Source of the DNA: Drosophila pseudoobscura | Lineage: Eukaryota; Arthropoda; Insecta; Diptera; Drosophilidae | Direction of reading: 5' to 3' | Length of the DNA: 64,000 bases | Assembly (NCBI RefSeq): GCF_009870125.1 | Contig: NC_046683.1 | Location: 18,733,001 to 18,797,000 of the forward strand | Shown: positions 28,596 to 38,577 of the stretch, piece after piece | How positions within the stretch are numbered: the stretch's first letter is position 1 | Layout of the letters: each line of letters starts with the position of its first letter | Notes under the pieces: generated by a model | Told to the model about the DNA's origin: nothing | Seen by the model: the letters and a program-made list of their open reading frames with translations, nothing else | Database searches by the model: none | Translations under genes and position numbers: made by a program

Positions 28596-30914
28596 ATGGA
28601 CTACGAAAATATTAAATTTGAATTCAGAGAAGGAAGCCGAGCGGGCTGCTCGTTACTGTTGTTTTCATTATTCGAGCAACAAATTTATGTAAAAAACAAA
28701 CAATTAAAACTAGGCGAAACCACATATGTGTGCCGAGTTAAATTCTGTAAAGCCAGAGTTTATTTAAGTTCAGACAAATCTAGAGTTTACTCAAATCCTG
28801 AATATGTTGTGCATAGCCATGGCCCTCAGAGTGATGAAATGAAAAAAATCAGTGCTCTTAGTGAAATAAAACTGAAGTGCGAAAATAATAGCAATTTCGA
28901 CACCAAAAAAGTATTCAATGATGTTCTTGCTGAGTAAGTTAATATATTAATTGAAATTTTAATAATACAAACTGCCTTGCTACATATGTTTGTACAGTGG
29001 CTCACAGCTTAAATGAACCAAAGCACGTTAAAAATTTAAAATTTTCATAACTTCTAAACCATCAAACTTACCAATGAAAATGAAATGACAAACAAAACGA
29101 ACTTCTTATATTTTTTAACATTTTTCTAAGACGTTTTAAATAATAAATAACAAAAATACTGCCTTTTTCCACCCCACAGCTTATTTTGTTCAAAGAGAAG
29201 GTGTTTTCTAGTGCGCATTTTGTTTTTTTCCTTTTTGCGGGGTAACGGAGAAGAATATCGAACTCTTTTTTTTGGTTGGTAAGATAAGTCAAATCTTAAC
29301 AGAATTGTATTAAAATTTTTGTTATAGGACTGCTCAATTGATTTTTACAGGGGTTTGAAGTTTGAAAAGTGCTCTGGTTCATTTAAGCTGTGAGGCACTA
29401 TATGTACATATATACATACTTCAGAAGTCAAACTAAAACAAAAAGTATTATTGTGTTGCTGCCGACCACTGTTACAAACGCGTTGTGCCGGGTCGCAGTT
29501 TGACATGATCGTTCATGTTCTATTACGTGATCCGGTGTTTCTTGCTTTAAGTCCGTTTGCGAGACTTTGGTCGTCGCTCGGTTTTTGACCGGTAAATGCT
29601 AGTTTCGAAGTCCGTCTGCGAGCATTGGCCGTGCCGTCCCCTGATGTACATACATATGTACATATGTAGGTGTACATGTACATATGTATGTGCATGCGAG
29701 CAGACAAGAAATGCACACAGACTGATGTATTATTTTTCTATTCAATTAATTAGGAAAACAAGAGGTGAAGCGGAGATTGAAATAAATTATGACTCTGTCA
29801 AACGCACTTTGCAAAGAAAAAGACAGCCTTTCTTGCCAAAGTCTCCATCTTCTGCAGAGAATGTTCTGGAAGCTTTTCAAGACGAAAATATTATGAACCG
29901 TTTTGGAATAACCAAGGGAAATACTGCAAATCAGTTCTATAAAAAAGTGTACGCATCGAGCTCGTTTGCTTATTGCATATTTTCATCAGACAAGGTAATC
30001 ACCTTGATGCAAGCCAACATTCCGGAGCATAATAGGCATTATTTAATTGATGCTACATTTAAAGTGTGCCCTTTTGGAGATTTTAAGCAACTTTTAATAA
30101 TTTATATTAAATAAATTAATATAATATAAATAAATTTCTTCTTATGCTACACTTTATTTACTAACTCTAATCAAAAATTTTTTTTAATTAGATAACCCCT
30201 TTTGTTTTTGTTTTGATGACTCGCAAAACGGAGCTGTGTTATCAGCACTTATTCACATATATAGACTCGAACATTTGCTGCCTTAAAGGAGCATCCTTTA
30301 TAACAGATTACGAAAAGGCAATGCGTAACGCGTTAAAAGGTCTGCATCCCAACATGAATTGTTACGCCTGTTGGTTTCATTTTACTCAAGCATGCAAGAA
30401 AAATGCCAAGCAATCGAGTGGTTTTGAAAATACGCTGAAATGCAATAAGAAATGTTCTCAGGATCGCTCAAAAAAAATAATGGACGCAATGGATCTTTTT
30501 GAAAGAGGTGAAATTGATATACAGGGATTTCTGACATGCACTGTTTCCTTAGCTGACCGCTTTTCAAAGCAGGACTTCTTTGAAGGTGTGGACAATGAAA
30601 GCAATTTAACTGGAATGTCTTCTGATATGAAATCTTCCACATCGTCACTTTCATCGAATGCTTCTCATTCAAGTCAGTCATCTGATAAGTCATTGGTTCA
30701 AATAAATCCATGCAATGTGTGCCTATGTAACCCAAAGTCTGTGTTGTTGCGCCCGTGCAATCACGTAAACATTTGTGGTACATGTTGGGATCAAATTGTG
30801 GCCCACAACCAAGCAAAAAACGACGTGGAAGAAAATGAAAATATAAAGCTAAAATGTCCAAGTTGCAACCAAGAAGTCGAAGAGGCCATACGCAATGTTT
30901 TTATTTATAATTAA
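28596..30914 (+). CDS. Mutator-like transposase with FLYWCH and C-terminal RING finger
   Basis: Exon 1 (28596-28933; the frame is open from 28455) has a FLYWCH-like domain: LGETTYVCRVKFCKARVYLS...HSHGPQ, with Cys/His zinc ligands. An 820-bp GT-AG intron (28934-29753) keeps frame into exon 2 (29754 to about 30110), which carries MULE motifs HYLIDATFKVCPFGDFKQLL (first catalytic Asp). Exon 3 (30192-30914) starts ITPFVFVLMTRKTELCY, then SFITDYEKAMRNAL (second Asp) and CYACWFHFTQA. The gap 30111-30191 removes a stop but lacks an obvious GT donor, so this junction is unsure. The last 60 residues form an IAP-type RING: CNVCLCNPKSVLLRPCNH, CGTCWD, CPSC. A Ser-rich linker precedes it. It is probably a transposase with possible E3-ligase function. 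A domesticated gene is less likely given the flanking palindromic repeats. Confidence 0.7.
28995..29400. mobile_element. Tc1/mariner-type MITE within MULE intron
   Basis: Terminal inverted repeats of about 30 bp (CAGTGGCTCACAGCTTAAAT... and ...ATTTAAGCTGTGAGGCACTA) are flanked by TA on both sides (28993-28994, 29401-29402). It is 406 bp long with no transposase. It accounts for half of the 820-bp intron. Confidence 0.8.
29403..29753 (+). other. Rest of MULE intron 1
   Basis: Non-coding, with a partly repeated GTCCGTYTGCGAG motif (29550 and 29610) and a TACATATGTACATATG microsatellite-like stretch (29646-29690). Ends with a good polypyrimidine acceptor (TATTTTTCTATTCAATTAATTAG). Confidence 0.5.
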
Positions 30915-31075
30915 CTTGTGTAAGTTAAGAACGAAAAAATTTAAGAAAACTGCTATTATGATTTCTGTGTATTTGGACTATTGCACATTTTTTAATTTCA
31001 ATAAAATTATGTTATAAAAGGAAATGCTGTCAAAAAAATATAAGTGTATTTTACATGCGAAATTAGTTAATTATT

Positions 31076-31154
31076 TTCTGGCGGACTTAAGTCGTTTCGA
31101 AACGACATATCTCCGCCGTGTCACAAACGACATATCTCCGCGCGGAGTTATGAC
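31076..31154. repeat. CATATCTCCG palindromes, candidate MULE right terminus
   Basis: CGAAACGACATATCTCCGCC, GTGTCACAAACGACATATC and CGCGCGGAGTTATGAC match the array at 22450-22745 and follow the 3' end of the RING-bearing gene. Confidence 0.5.
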
Positions 31155-32567
31155 GGGCGTATAACCGCCCGGATACTTTAAACTTCCGGATCTTACGATC
31201 CGGGCGCGTGTAGCTCCGAAGAGGCGACCGCATAGCATCTTGTGGGCGGTTGTAGTGGCTTTGTTGGGGCGTGTGGCAGAGTGGCGATGGCTGGCAGTGT
31301 AAATTTTGTTCCTGCTCAGCCTCATTTGGTATTTATTGGCATTTGAAGGGGGTAGGGGGGGGTGGGTGTGGGATTGGCTGGGCATAAATTGCCGAAGTTG
31401 GCGACCGATAACACACTGGGCATTGATAAATGCAATTTAAATTTGAAATGGCTTTTGTGTGTTATCGGTCATTTTTGTCTAGTATTTGCGTGGTATTTTT
31501 GGTGATACCACATGTCAAGGGGAATATGGGAATGGCAGATAGATGGGGAAGAAGAGGAAAAAGGTAATAAAACTAATCAGAAAACTACTAATAATATACA
31601 ATTATCTACAGAAAAACTACATTAATTTACAAAAACTTATTTCTAATATCACAGGCAACTAATCTAACTAAAACTATGGACAACTACGGACATGCAAAAA
31701 CTACAGAAACAACAGGATTGACATCTACAACAAATACATTGATGCAGACAAGGTAAAATAAACAATAATTGACATACATTTACAACATATAAACATATTA
31801 ATTATATTTATTTTATTTCTAACAGGAGGACAAACAACAACGGAGCACCGGCAGGCATAACAGACGCAATGCGAACATTACGCTGTATACTGGCCGGCTC
31901 TGTTGTCCCCCTGTGTGTTGTTTATTGGCGATGGCTGGATTGGTGGTGTTGGCGTGCATCGTGGGCAAAGTTGGAGATGGCGAGCGGCTCTAGTCCGGCC
32001 GCCCACGTTGCATCTGTCAGGTGAGATGGCGCATCCAATCGAGTGGCACTGGTCCGGCCACCCGAGATGCATTGTCCAGTGCGTTGGCATTGGCATCGAT
32101 ATGTGATGCCAACGAATCATGTTATTGGCCGCATCCAAGTGGCTGCTGGTCCGGCCACCAGGATGCGCTGTCGATTTTAATTGTTGGCCGCATCCGAGTG
32201 GCTGCTGGTCCGGCCACCAGGATGCGCTGTCAGGTGGATTGGCCTGGCCTCCTCGGCCACGTTCGTCGTCAGTTTTTAATGGCGTTTTGGATGGCTGCTG
32301 GTCCGGCCATCCAGGTGAGGTGTTTGTTTTTTGGCTTTGGTTTTAATTTTTCTTTATTTGCAGGTGCTTATCGGCGTTTGAATGTTGTTTGTGGCGACCC
32401 TTGTCTGGTTGGTGTTGGCGTAAAACAGCAGGTGAGTTGAGTGTTTTTATTGGCAGCCTCCTTCATGATTCTCCTTTTTTTGCAGGATTTGCTGGCGTCT
32501 GGCGGCTCAACACCAGGCCATCCCGCCCTCACATAATTGGCATGAGAGACGGGTGCGACCCAGTGGA
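31155..32567 (-). repeat. 3'-region of HeT-A-like element (copy 1)
   Basis: A G/T-rich plus strand (so C/A-rich on the minus strand) without ORFs. It shares CGTATAACCGCCCGGATACT through GACCCAGTGGAGC with 39627-40228 plus 45087-45657. In the minus direction it lies downstream of the Gag gene. The AGACAAGG at 31746-31753 is uninterrupted here and is the empty site of the LINE at 40229-45078. Confidence 0.65.
31985..32330 (-). repeat. Imperfect repeats in the non-coding 3' region
   Basis: GTGGCTGCTGGTCCGGCCAC followed by CAGGATGCGCTGTC occurs twice about 64 bp apart (32131-32180, 32195-32245). Degenerate versions (GGTCCGGCCACC, GGTCCGGCCATCC) occur on either side. Irregular 3' repeats are a feature of HeT-A-type elements. 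Confidence 0.7.
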
Positions 32568-33082
32568 GCGGCAACAGGCGCCAGCATCTGCGTCGTCGTT
32601 TGGAATGGCAGCTGTGAGCAGGTATTTACGTGACGTCATTGTGATGGTGTGGTGTGGTGGCAGCGTCATCGAAAGGGGCCTCATATTCCGCCCAATTGGC
32701 AGAAGATTGTCATTGTTAATGGCGAGGCAGCTTCTTGTTGGTCAGCTCTGTCTGGTGATTGGCAGGTACGTGTGGTTTTTGTGTGTTTTTGCTGTTTTTC
32801 GGGTTGGCGTGAATTGACTGTTTTTATTTTTAATGTGTTTTAGTGGCTGGCCTCTGGACTTTTGTTGGATTGGCGGTGGTAGTGCTGCTGATGAGGCCTC
32901 CAAATTTCGCCCATTTTGCCTCAAGAGAGTTGCAGGAGTGGTGAGGCAGCTGCTGTAGGGGCAGCTCTGTCGGTTCAATGGCGGGTGAGTATGTTTGGTC
33001 ATTTGCAGATTGTTGTTAATTGTGTTTAATTTTTGTCTATTTTTAGGTGGCATTGGCATTAAACTTCTGCTATTTGGCGCAG
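32568..33082 (-). other. C/A-rich non-coding strand downstream of Gag
   Basis: No gene. The plus strand is extremely T/G-rich (TTTTTGTGTGTTTTTGCTGT), continuing the strand asymmetry of the Gag gene. Open frames here are low-complexity by-products. Confidence 0.5.
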
Positions 33083-33958
33083 TCAGTAATCGCCGTAAAA
33101 TCCGTCGCTTTCGAAGTCGCCGCTGGAGTGACCATTTAGAAACCTACGTAGGTCCTCGTAAGGCTCTTCATCGGTCCATTGGCTGTCGTCGTCAATGTCC
33201 ATATCCGGCTCACCGTCCGATATGGCTACTGCTGCTGCTGTATTGGCTGCTGGTTGTGGTGGCGGCGGGTGTGTAGGTGGTGTTGTCTGTAGTGGCGGCA
33301 TGGCTGCCAAGCCCCCGCCTCTAGCCTCTGTCAGGTTTGCGATCACCGTGGCCATTGCTGTCAACCTTTCCTCCAGCATTTTAATTTTAATGGCGCTCTC
33401 TTTTAGATGTTTGGCACAGCTGTCCTTGCACTGGGCGCCTGGCCGCTGCTGCTGCTGAGCACGATTTGGGATCGGCTGCATCGGCTGGACCCTCTGGTGT
33501 TGGCGCCCCCTGGTCGATGGCTGGGGATGTTGGTCGCGATGCTGTAGCTGTTGCCGATGCTGCCGACCCAGACCGTGTTGACGTTGCTGCTGCGGCTGTG
33601 TGTGGAGTGGCTGTGTGGGTGGCTGCTGCTGCAACTGTCGCTGTAGTGGCTGCCGGTGACGTTGTGGTGGCTGCTGGAGACGATGTGCTGGCTGTTGCTG
33701 CTGCATTGGCTGTTGCATTGGCTGTGGCTGCTGCCGTAGTGGCTGAGGCTGCTGCTGCTGCCGTCGATTCTCCTCCTCCCTGGCGACCCTGTGGGCCACG
33801 AGCCTCTGCCTGGCTGCCTTGTAGGCGCTGCAGCCCTTGTAGGCGCTAATGTGTTGGCCCTGGCAGTTGGCGCATTTCGGATTGACGGCCCTTGGCTTGC
33901 TGCACTCCGTCGTCAGGTGCCCGCCCGCGCATTTCATGCAGACAGCAGCTCGTCTACA

Positions 33959-33970
33959 ATATGCACGGGT
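33959..33970. repeat. 12-bp target duplication of LINE-A, 3' side
   Basis: ATATGCACGGGT sits next to the T-run (the LINE poly(A) on the minus strand) and is repeated at 37273-37284. Removing the insert restores the Gag knuckle codons. Confidence 0.9.
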
Positions 33971-34123
33971 TTTTTTTTTTTTTTTTTTTTTTATATTCAT
34001 ATACTTATTTATTTGCTCTATAATATTTACAATTTATATTTATCGGACAAGAGTGTGTTGGGACTAGGGGCCCCGCGGACTGCGGTACTGCCGCAAAGCA
34101 TTGCTTCGCAGTGGCGTGGACTC

Positions 34124-35044
34124 CTAATCCGTCTGCTCCTTCCGCCTTCTCTCCAAGGACCTAAGCGTTCGCATCACGCTAGAGGCGAACTCCGCGGCCG
34201 CTTCCCACACCTTCGGGTCTGCCAGCAGCAGCGGCACCAGAGTCTCGGTGCTGACCCTAGACCCTGCTACTGTCTCCAATGTCTGACGCTCGAGGTCAAA
34301 CCTGTGGCAGTCGAAGAGGACGTGGCGAGCGTCCTCCTCTATGCCTGTGCCACACTCGGGGCACCAGTCCTCTGTCTCGTGGCCGAAGCGCTTGAGGTAG
34401 CCGCGGAAGCAGCCATGTCCGCTCAGTGCCTGGGTAAGGTAGAAATCCACCTGGCCGTGCTTCCTTTCAACCCAGCATGCTATGCTTGGGATGAGGGTGT
34501 GGGTCCATCGGCCTTTGGGTGAGTGGTCCCATCGAGTCTGCCATCTGTCTATGCTGGTCCTTCTGGCGGCGTCCTTAATTTCTGCTTTGGAGCGTGCCTC
34601 GGCTGCACTGTCCGTCATGGCATCATGGATCTCCTTCCTCTCCCTTATCAGCTCCCTGAGCGGGACTTGCCCGGCAATGACTAACGCGGCTTCGTCTGAG
34701 ATGGTCCGCAACGAGCACGCGATCCTAATGGCGCACAGTCTGTACGTTGCCTCTACTCCTCGCATGTAGCTCCTCACCTTCGCGGCTTCTGCCCACACCG
34801 GAGCGGCGTAGAGCATCTGCGACGTCACGACGCTCGTCAGCAGTTTTCTCGTTGCCTGCTTTGGCCCTCTGGTGTTTAGCAGCATCCTGGATAGCGCTCC
34901 CGCGGTCCCACCGGCCTTCGTGTGGACGTATTCCAGATGCTCTTTGAAGGAAAGGCGCGTGTCGATGAGGACTCCAAGGTACTTGATGGACCTCTGCGAT
35001 TCGATCGCGGTCCCACCCACCTGTACTCTGGCGGTCTCGACCAC
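34124..35044 (-). pseudogene. LINE-A ORF2, C-terminal part
   Basis: This continues the reverse transcriptase after the Pex12 insertion: VETARVQVGGTAIESQRSIK, YLGVLIDTRLSFKEHLEYVH (RT thumb region), and HGCFRGYLKRFGHETEDWCP with the C-terminal Cys/His motif CPECGTGIEEDARHVLFDC. It ends at TAG/TGA-type stop 34124. Together with 35908-37272 it forms a 5'-truncated ORF2 typical of R1-clade elements. No RNase H is seen. Confidence 0.88.
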
Positions 35045-35907
35045 TTTTTTTTTCTGATTCAGATGTATTTAACAAATATTCTCTATAACAAAATAAACAC
35101 TCAGACTTATGGCTACGCTACGTTTCGTAAATGCGCACGAGGTCGTCCAGACTGATGGGATAGCTCGTCACCGGACATGTGCCGTGCTCCTTCATGTGGC
35201 TGATGATGCACTTCCAGCAGAAAACATAGCCGGAAACGGAGCACGCTGTTGGTGTTTGCAGGGGAAGCAGGCAGATGGGGCACTTGCCTATCTGGGGCAG
35301 CGTCTGCTTCACCTCCTCGGGAAGATCTCGCTTTTGCATGGCCTCGGGGTTCTGCAGCGTGCCGCCGACCTTACGGCGTTGATCGTTGGAGTACCACCAC
35401 TGGATGAACTGCAGGAAGAAGGCCAGCACCTCCAGCATTTTCAGGAATATGTAAGTCCACTTGTCCTCCTGAGGCGGCTCACTCGGGTATCGCAGCGTGA
35501 GGCGGGAGAGCTCTCCCGTCCCAGTGGCTGTGCGCTGCAGTCCGTAGAAGCTCTCGCCGAAGGAGGAGGCGCGGTTCCGCAGGTATAGGTACTGCAGGAT
35601 CCAGGTTAGCAGCGGCGACAGCTCCTCCCGCACTCGCAGGTTGCCCCAGAGTTTAAAGTCCAGCCGCAGGCCAAAGTAGTCGAAGATTTTACTCAGCGCC
35701 GGGTATATCAGGTTGTCCAGCGTCTCCGCCGCTGATATTTCAAAGATCGACGGCACATTCTGCAGATTCTGGCGCACGTTAGCGGCTTCTGCCATGGCTA
35801 TTGGATGTCACCAGATTGTCTTGTTAATGGATAATAAAAGTGGAGTAATAAATAAATCAAATCAACAGTTTGTTAGTGTTGCAAAGCGGGGAATATGTAC
35901 GGTAAAA
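35045..35907 (-). mobile_element. Processed retrocopy of Pex12 mRNA
   Basis: An 863-bp insertion in LINE-A with an A-tail of nine (T-run 35045-35053 on plus), an AATACA-type poly(A) signal just before it, a 5' leader of about 110 nt, and no introns. The LINE frame (ISSRK ... VETARV) resumes exactly on each side. The target duplication is probably hidden in the A-run. The features match LINE-mediated retrotransposition of a host mRNA. Confidence 0.88.
35118..35795 (-). CDS. Pex12: Pex12 (peroxin-12) retrocopy, in-frame internal deletion
   Basis: PEX12 is a peroxisomal membrane protein of the RING ubiquitin-ligase complex (PEX2/10/12) that recycles the import receptor PEX5. The frame has 225 codons from ATG 35795: FEISAAETLDNLIYPALSKI, LRLDFKLWGNLRVREELSPL and YLRNRASSFGESFYGLQR match the N-terminal part, and the C-terminal zinc domain is complete (CPICLLPLQTPTACSVSGY, CWKCIISHMKEHGTCPVTSY). 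About 70 residues between TGTGEL and SRLTLRYPSEPP are missing relative to the roughly 297-residue fly protein as recalled. These include membrane segments, so function is doubtful. Apart from that in-frame gap the frame is undamaged, so the copy is young. It lies inside LINE-A with no promoter of its own. Confidence 0.88.
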   Translation of the reverse strand: MAEAANVRQNLQNVPSIFEISAAETLDNLIYPALSKIFDYFGLRLDFKLWGNLRVREELSPLLTWILQYLYLRNRASSFGESFYGLQRTATGTGELSRLTLRYPSEPPQEDKWTYIFLKMLEVLAFFLQFIQWWYSNDQRRKVGGTLQNPEAMQKRDLPEEVKQTLPQIGKCPICLLPLQTPTACSVSGYVFCWKCIISHMKEHGTCPVTSYPISLDDLVRIYET

Positions 35908-37272
35908 TTTACGGCTGGATATCAGGACCGCCTCCGTTTTTTGGGCCGCCAGCTCCAGCCCCGCGGCGGCTAGCCACGCCTCGACGGCTTGTATGGCGAC
36001 GTTGGCAAGCTCCTCCACTGCGGCAAGTTCCTTCGCTACCGCCACTATTGCGACGTCGTCAGCGAAGCCCACCAGGTTAGTGTTGGCTGGCATCGGGAGC
36101 CGTAGGACCCCGTCGTACATGGCGTTCCAGAGCAGAGGTCCCAAAACGGAGCCCTGCGGGACTCCGGCTGAGACTTCGTATGCCCTAGAGCCCTGACATG
36201 TGTCCATTGTCAGCACCCTATTGCTGAAATAGCTGCGCGCTATATTCAGTAGGTAGCCCGGGATGTTGAAGGACCTCAGTGCATCCAGCGTCCGGGTCCA
36301 GTCGGCCGAGTTGAAGGCGTTCCTTATGTCCAGTGTCACCACCAGACAATAGGACTTGGTTCCGCCTCTCCACCTGGTCCCAGCAATGGCTTCCTCCGCC
36401 GTTTGTACGACCCTCAAGATGGCGTCCAGCGTCGACCTCCCTTTCCTGAACCCGTATTGGTTCTGGGAGAGACCGCCTGCTGCTTCGATGGCTGCGCTCA
36501 GCCTCGCACCGATCACCCTTTCGAAGACTTTTCCCATGGAGTCCAGAAGGCAGATGGGCCTGTAGGAAGAGGCCACCCCTGGCGGCTTGCCCGGCTTGGT
36601 TAATAGTAGGAGCCGTTGCCCTTTCCACCTCTCGGGGAACGTCCCCTCCTGGAGGCATTTGTTGAAAAGGCCCGCAACTTCCCTCGGGAGTAGAAGAAGT
36701 GCCAGCTTCAACGCGCTGTTGGGGATCGCATCCGGACCCGGAGCCTTCCTAGGTATCAGGTTTCTGCCTGCCTGCAACACCTCGGCTTCCGTAACCTCGC
36801 AGATGTCGCTTGGGCTAAGCTCGAACCGCAGGGAGCTAGGAATCTGCCGTCCTCGAGGAAACAGTACCCTGACTATGCACTCCAGTGCCTCTGGATCTGT
36901 TGGAGCTTTGCTGCCTGCGTTCAGTCTCTTCACCACCATCCTGTACGCGCCTCCCCAGGGGTCCTCTTCGGCGGCATCACACAGCTTAAGGAAGCATTCC
37001 CTCTTGCTGTTCCTTATGGCGGTCTTCAGCTCCTTCCTCGCCGCTTTGTAGGACTCGCTGCATCGGGCCAAGCGCGGTGTGCCTCTGGCTCGCTGGAGCA
37101 GCCTTCTGGCCCGGTGGCAGGTTCTACGGAGAGCCGCAATCGCTTCGCTCCACCAGAAAACTGGATCCTTGTGCTTCCGGAACGTCCCTCTCGGTAGCAT
37201 GCTCTGGTCGCAGGCGCCTTCAAGTGCGTCCGCCAATTTGGTCGCCATATCGTTGACTCCGGGTGCACGGGT
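35908..37272 (-). pseudogene. LINE-A ORF2, RT portion (5' truncated)
   Basis: Starts inside ORF2 (NDMATKLADALEGACDQ) and contains RT motifs: RKAPGPDAIPNSALKL, SSYRPICLLDSMGKVF, QYGFRKGRSTLDAI, VTLDIRNAFNSADW, GVPQGSVLGPLLWNAMYD and catalytic GFADDVAIV. It ends at KTEAVLISSRK where Pex12 was inserted. Upstream it is fused in frame to the host Gag, giving one long open frame (35857-38004) that is a chimera made by insertion, not a real polyprotein. Confidence 0.88.
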
Positions 37273-37284
37273 ATATGCACGGGT
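37273..37284. repeat. 12-bp target duplication of LINE-A, 5' side
   Basis: ATATGCACGGGT, identical to 33959-33970. Confidence 0.9.
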
Positions 37285-38577
37285 GTGGCCAAACACCTGA
37301 CATCGATGGCACTGGGCAGGGTCACGGGAGACTCCAAGTCTCTCAACCGTGACGGGCCTCCCACCCAGGCGTCGCAGCTTCAATACCTCGTATTGGCCAC
37401 GGTCCGGTTTGGGGGCGATCTCAGCCTCGAAGAGGTTGTATTGGCGGCTGCGATCGAATCGATCGGTGATTGCCCTTACAAACCGAACCGTGAGCCCCTC
37501 GTTCAGCATACTGCTGCGAATCCAATCCGTCGGCATGGAGTGGGAGAGTCCTCGGATGAGGATCCTCAAGCCACGTTCCTGGCTGGGCTGATGCCCGAAT
37601 TCGCCGTGGCGGATGTCATCGTCGGTGGTAGTGGCAGGGGTGTTTATATTGGTGATGGCGGTGGTGGTGTTGGTGTTGGTATTGGCAGATGTATTTGTAA
37701 TTGTATTTGTGTTGGCGTCATTATTTGTATTGTTATTGTCCGTATTTTCTGTGTGAATCGCTGGTGATTGTCTATGTATTGGCTGTTTTTGATGTTGGTG
37801 ATGGCTGTGGGTCTGGCTATTGGCATTTATAGTAGTGGCAGGGGCAGGGGCATGTGTTGGCTGTGTTGATTGCGGCAGAGAGGCAGGATCGGCAACTGTG
37901 TTGGTGTTGGCGGTTTTTGTTGTCCGTTTCTGCTGCTTTTGCTGTTGCTGCCGCAGCTCGTGCTGCCTCAGCTGCTCCTGAACTATGGCCTCCAGCTCCT
38001 CCATCGTTTGCCTCTTCTTGATATTCCTCTTGATTGGCGGTCGCTGCTGCCGCTGCTGGTGATGGCGGCCCCGTCGTCTGGCCTGCTTCCTCTCACCCTC
38101 CTCATCGTCGCTCTCACTGTCGATGAGGGCGCGGCGTCGTTTTGGTGTTGGTGGGATTGGCTGTGGTTGTGTAGTTGTTGCTGTTTGTGGTTGTGTAGTT
38201 GCTGGCTGGGCTATGGCTTGGATCGACCCGTTGCTCCAACTCGAACCAAGTTAGATTCGCAACGGGTTCGATCCGTTCGTGTATGTGTGTGTGGCTGCCC
38301 TTTGGCCGTTTTGGCGCTCTACTCCTGCGCGTCGGTTTGCCGGCTCTCCTCCGACTTCTCCCTCTCCCGTTACTCCCGAACGGTTTTCAATGTTCGACAG
38401 TCTGAGAGGCGGGAAAAGCGGCAGCGAGAGCGGCGTCCTATCGGCCTTTCCCTTTTTGCTTGGCGGGTTTTTGGGTTTTGGCGGGGTTGCGGGATTTACA
38501 GTTTGTATTGGCGTTGCTGTTGCTGATTTTATGGGGCTCGAGGGGGGAGTGGCTGTGGCCGTGGATAAATCGGCCAT

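Larger units (their letters stand above)
33971..37272 (-). mobile_element. R1-clade LINE (LINE-A), 5' truncated, in Gag
   Basis: A minus-strand non-LTR element lacking ORF1 and endonuclease, with RT and C-terminal region, a short 3' UTR and an A-tail of about 22 (33971-33992). A perfect 12-bp target duplication flanks it. Its 3' UTR (GCGAAGCAATGCTTTGCGG) is related to that of LINE-B at 44936. It is interrupted by the Pex12 retrocopy. Confidence 0.9.
33083..38577 (-). pseudogene. Gag of HeT-A-like/Jockey-type element, split by a LINE
   Basis: Minus-strand Gag of about 730 codons in two parts, 38577-37273 and 33970-33083, once the inserted LINE is set aside. The N-terminal part has MADLSTATATPPSSP, one TAA at 38251-38253, a basic patch (ALIDSESDDEEGERKQARRR), long Gln/Asn/Thr-rich tracts and LRILIRGLSHSMP. 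Three zinc knuckles follow: CHRCQVFGHTRAYC (cut by the LINE between Tyr and Cys), CMKCAGGHLTTEC and CANCQGQHISAYKGC. The C-terminal third is Gln/Pro-rich and ends acidic (DFESDGFYGDY). No endonuclease or RT of its own was found downstream. The knuckle type is that of Jockey-clade Gags, which include HeT-A/TAHRE; other Jockey-clade LINEs that lost ORF2 are an alternative. Confidence 0.6.

Noticed and set aside
33195..33849. Long Ala/Val/Gly-rich plus-strand open frames
   Set aside because: They are the complement of the Gln/Pro-rich C-terminal part of Gag; the codon bias of CAG/CAA repeats leaves the antisense frames open.
38226..38275. Imperfect palindrome (GATCGAACCCGTTGC / GCAACGGGTCGATC) in Gag near the TAA
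   Set aside because: Could be a small insertion that created the stop, but there is no second copy to compare, so it is not called as an element.
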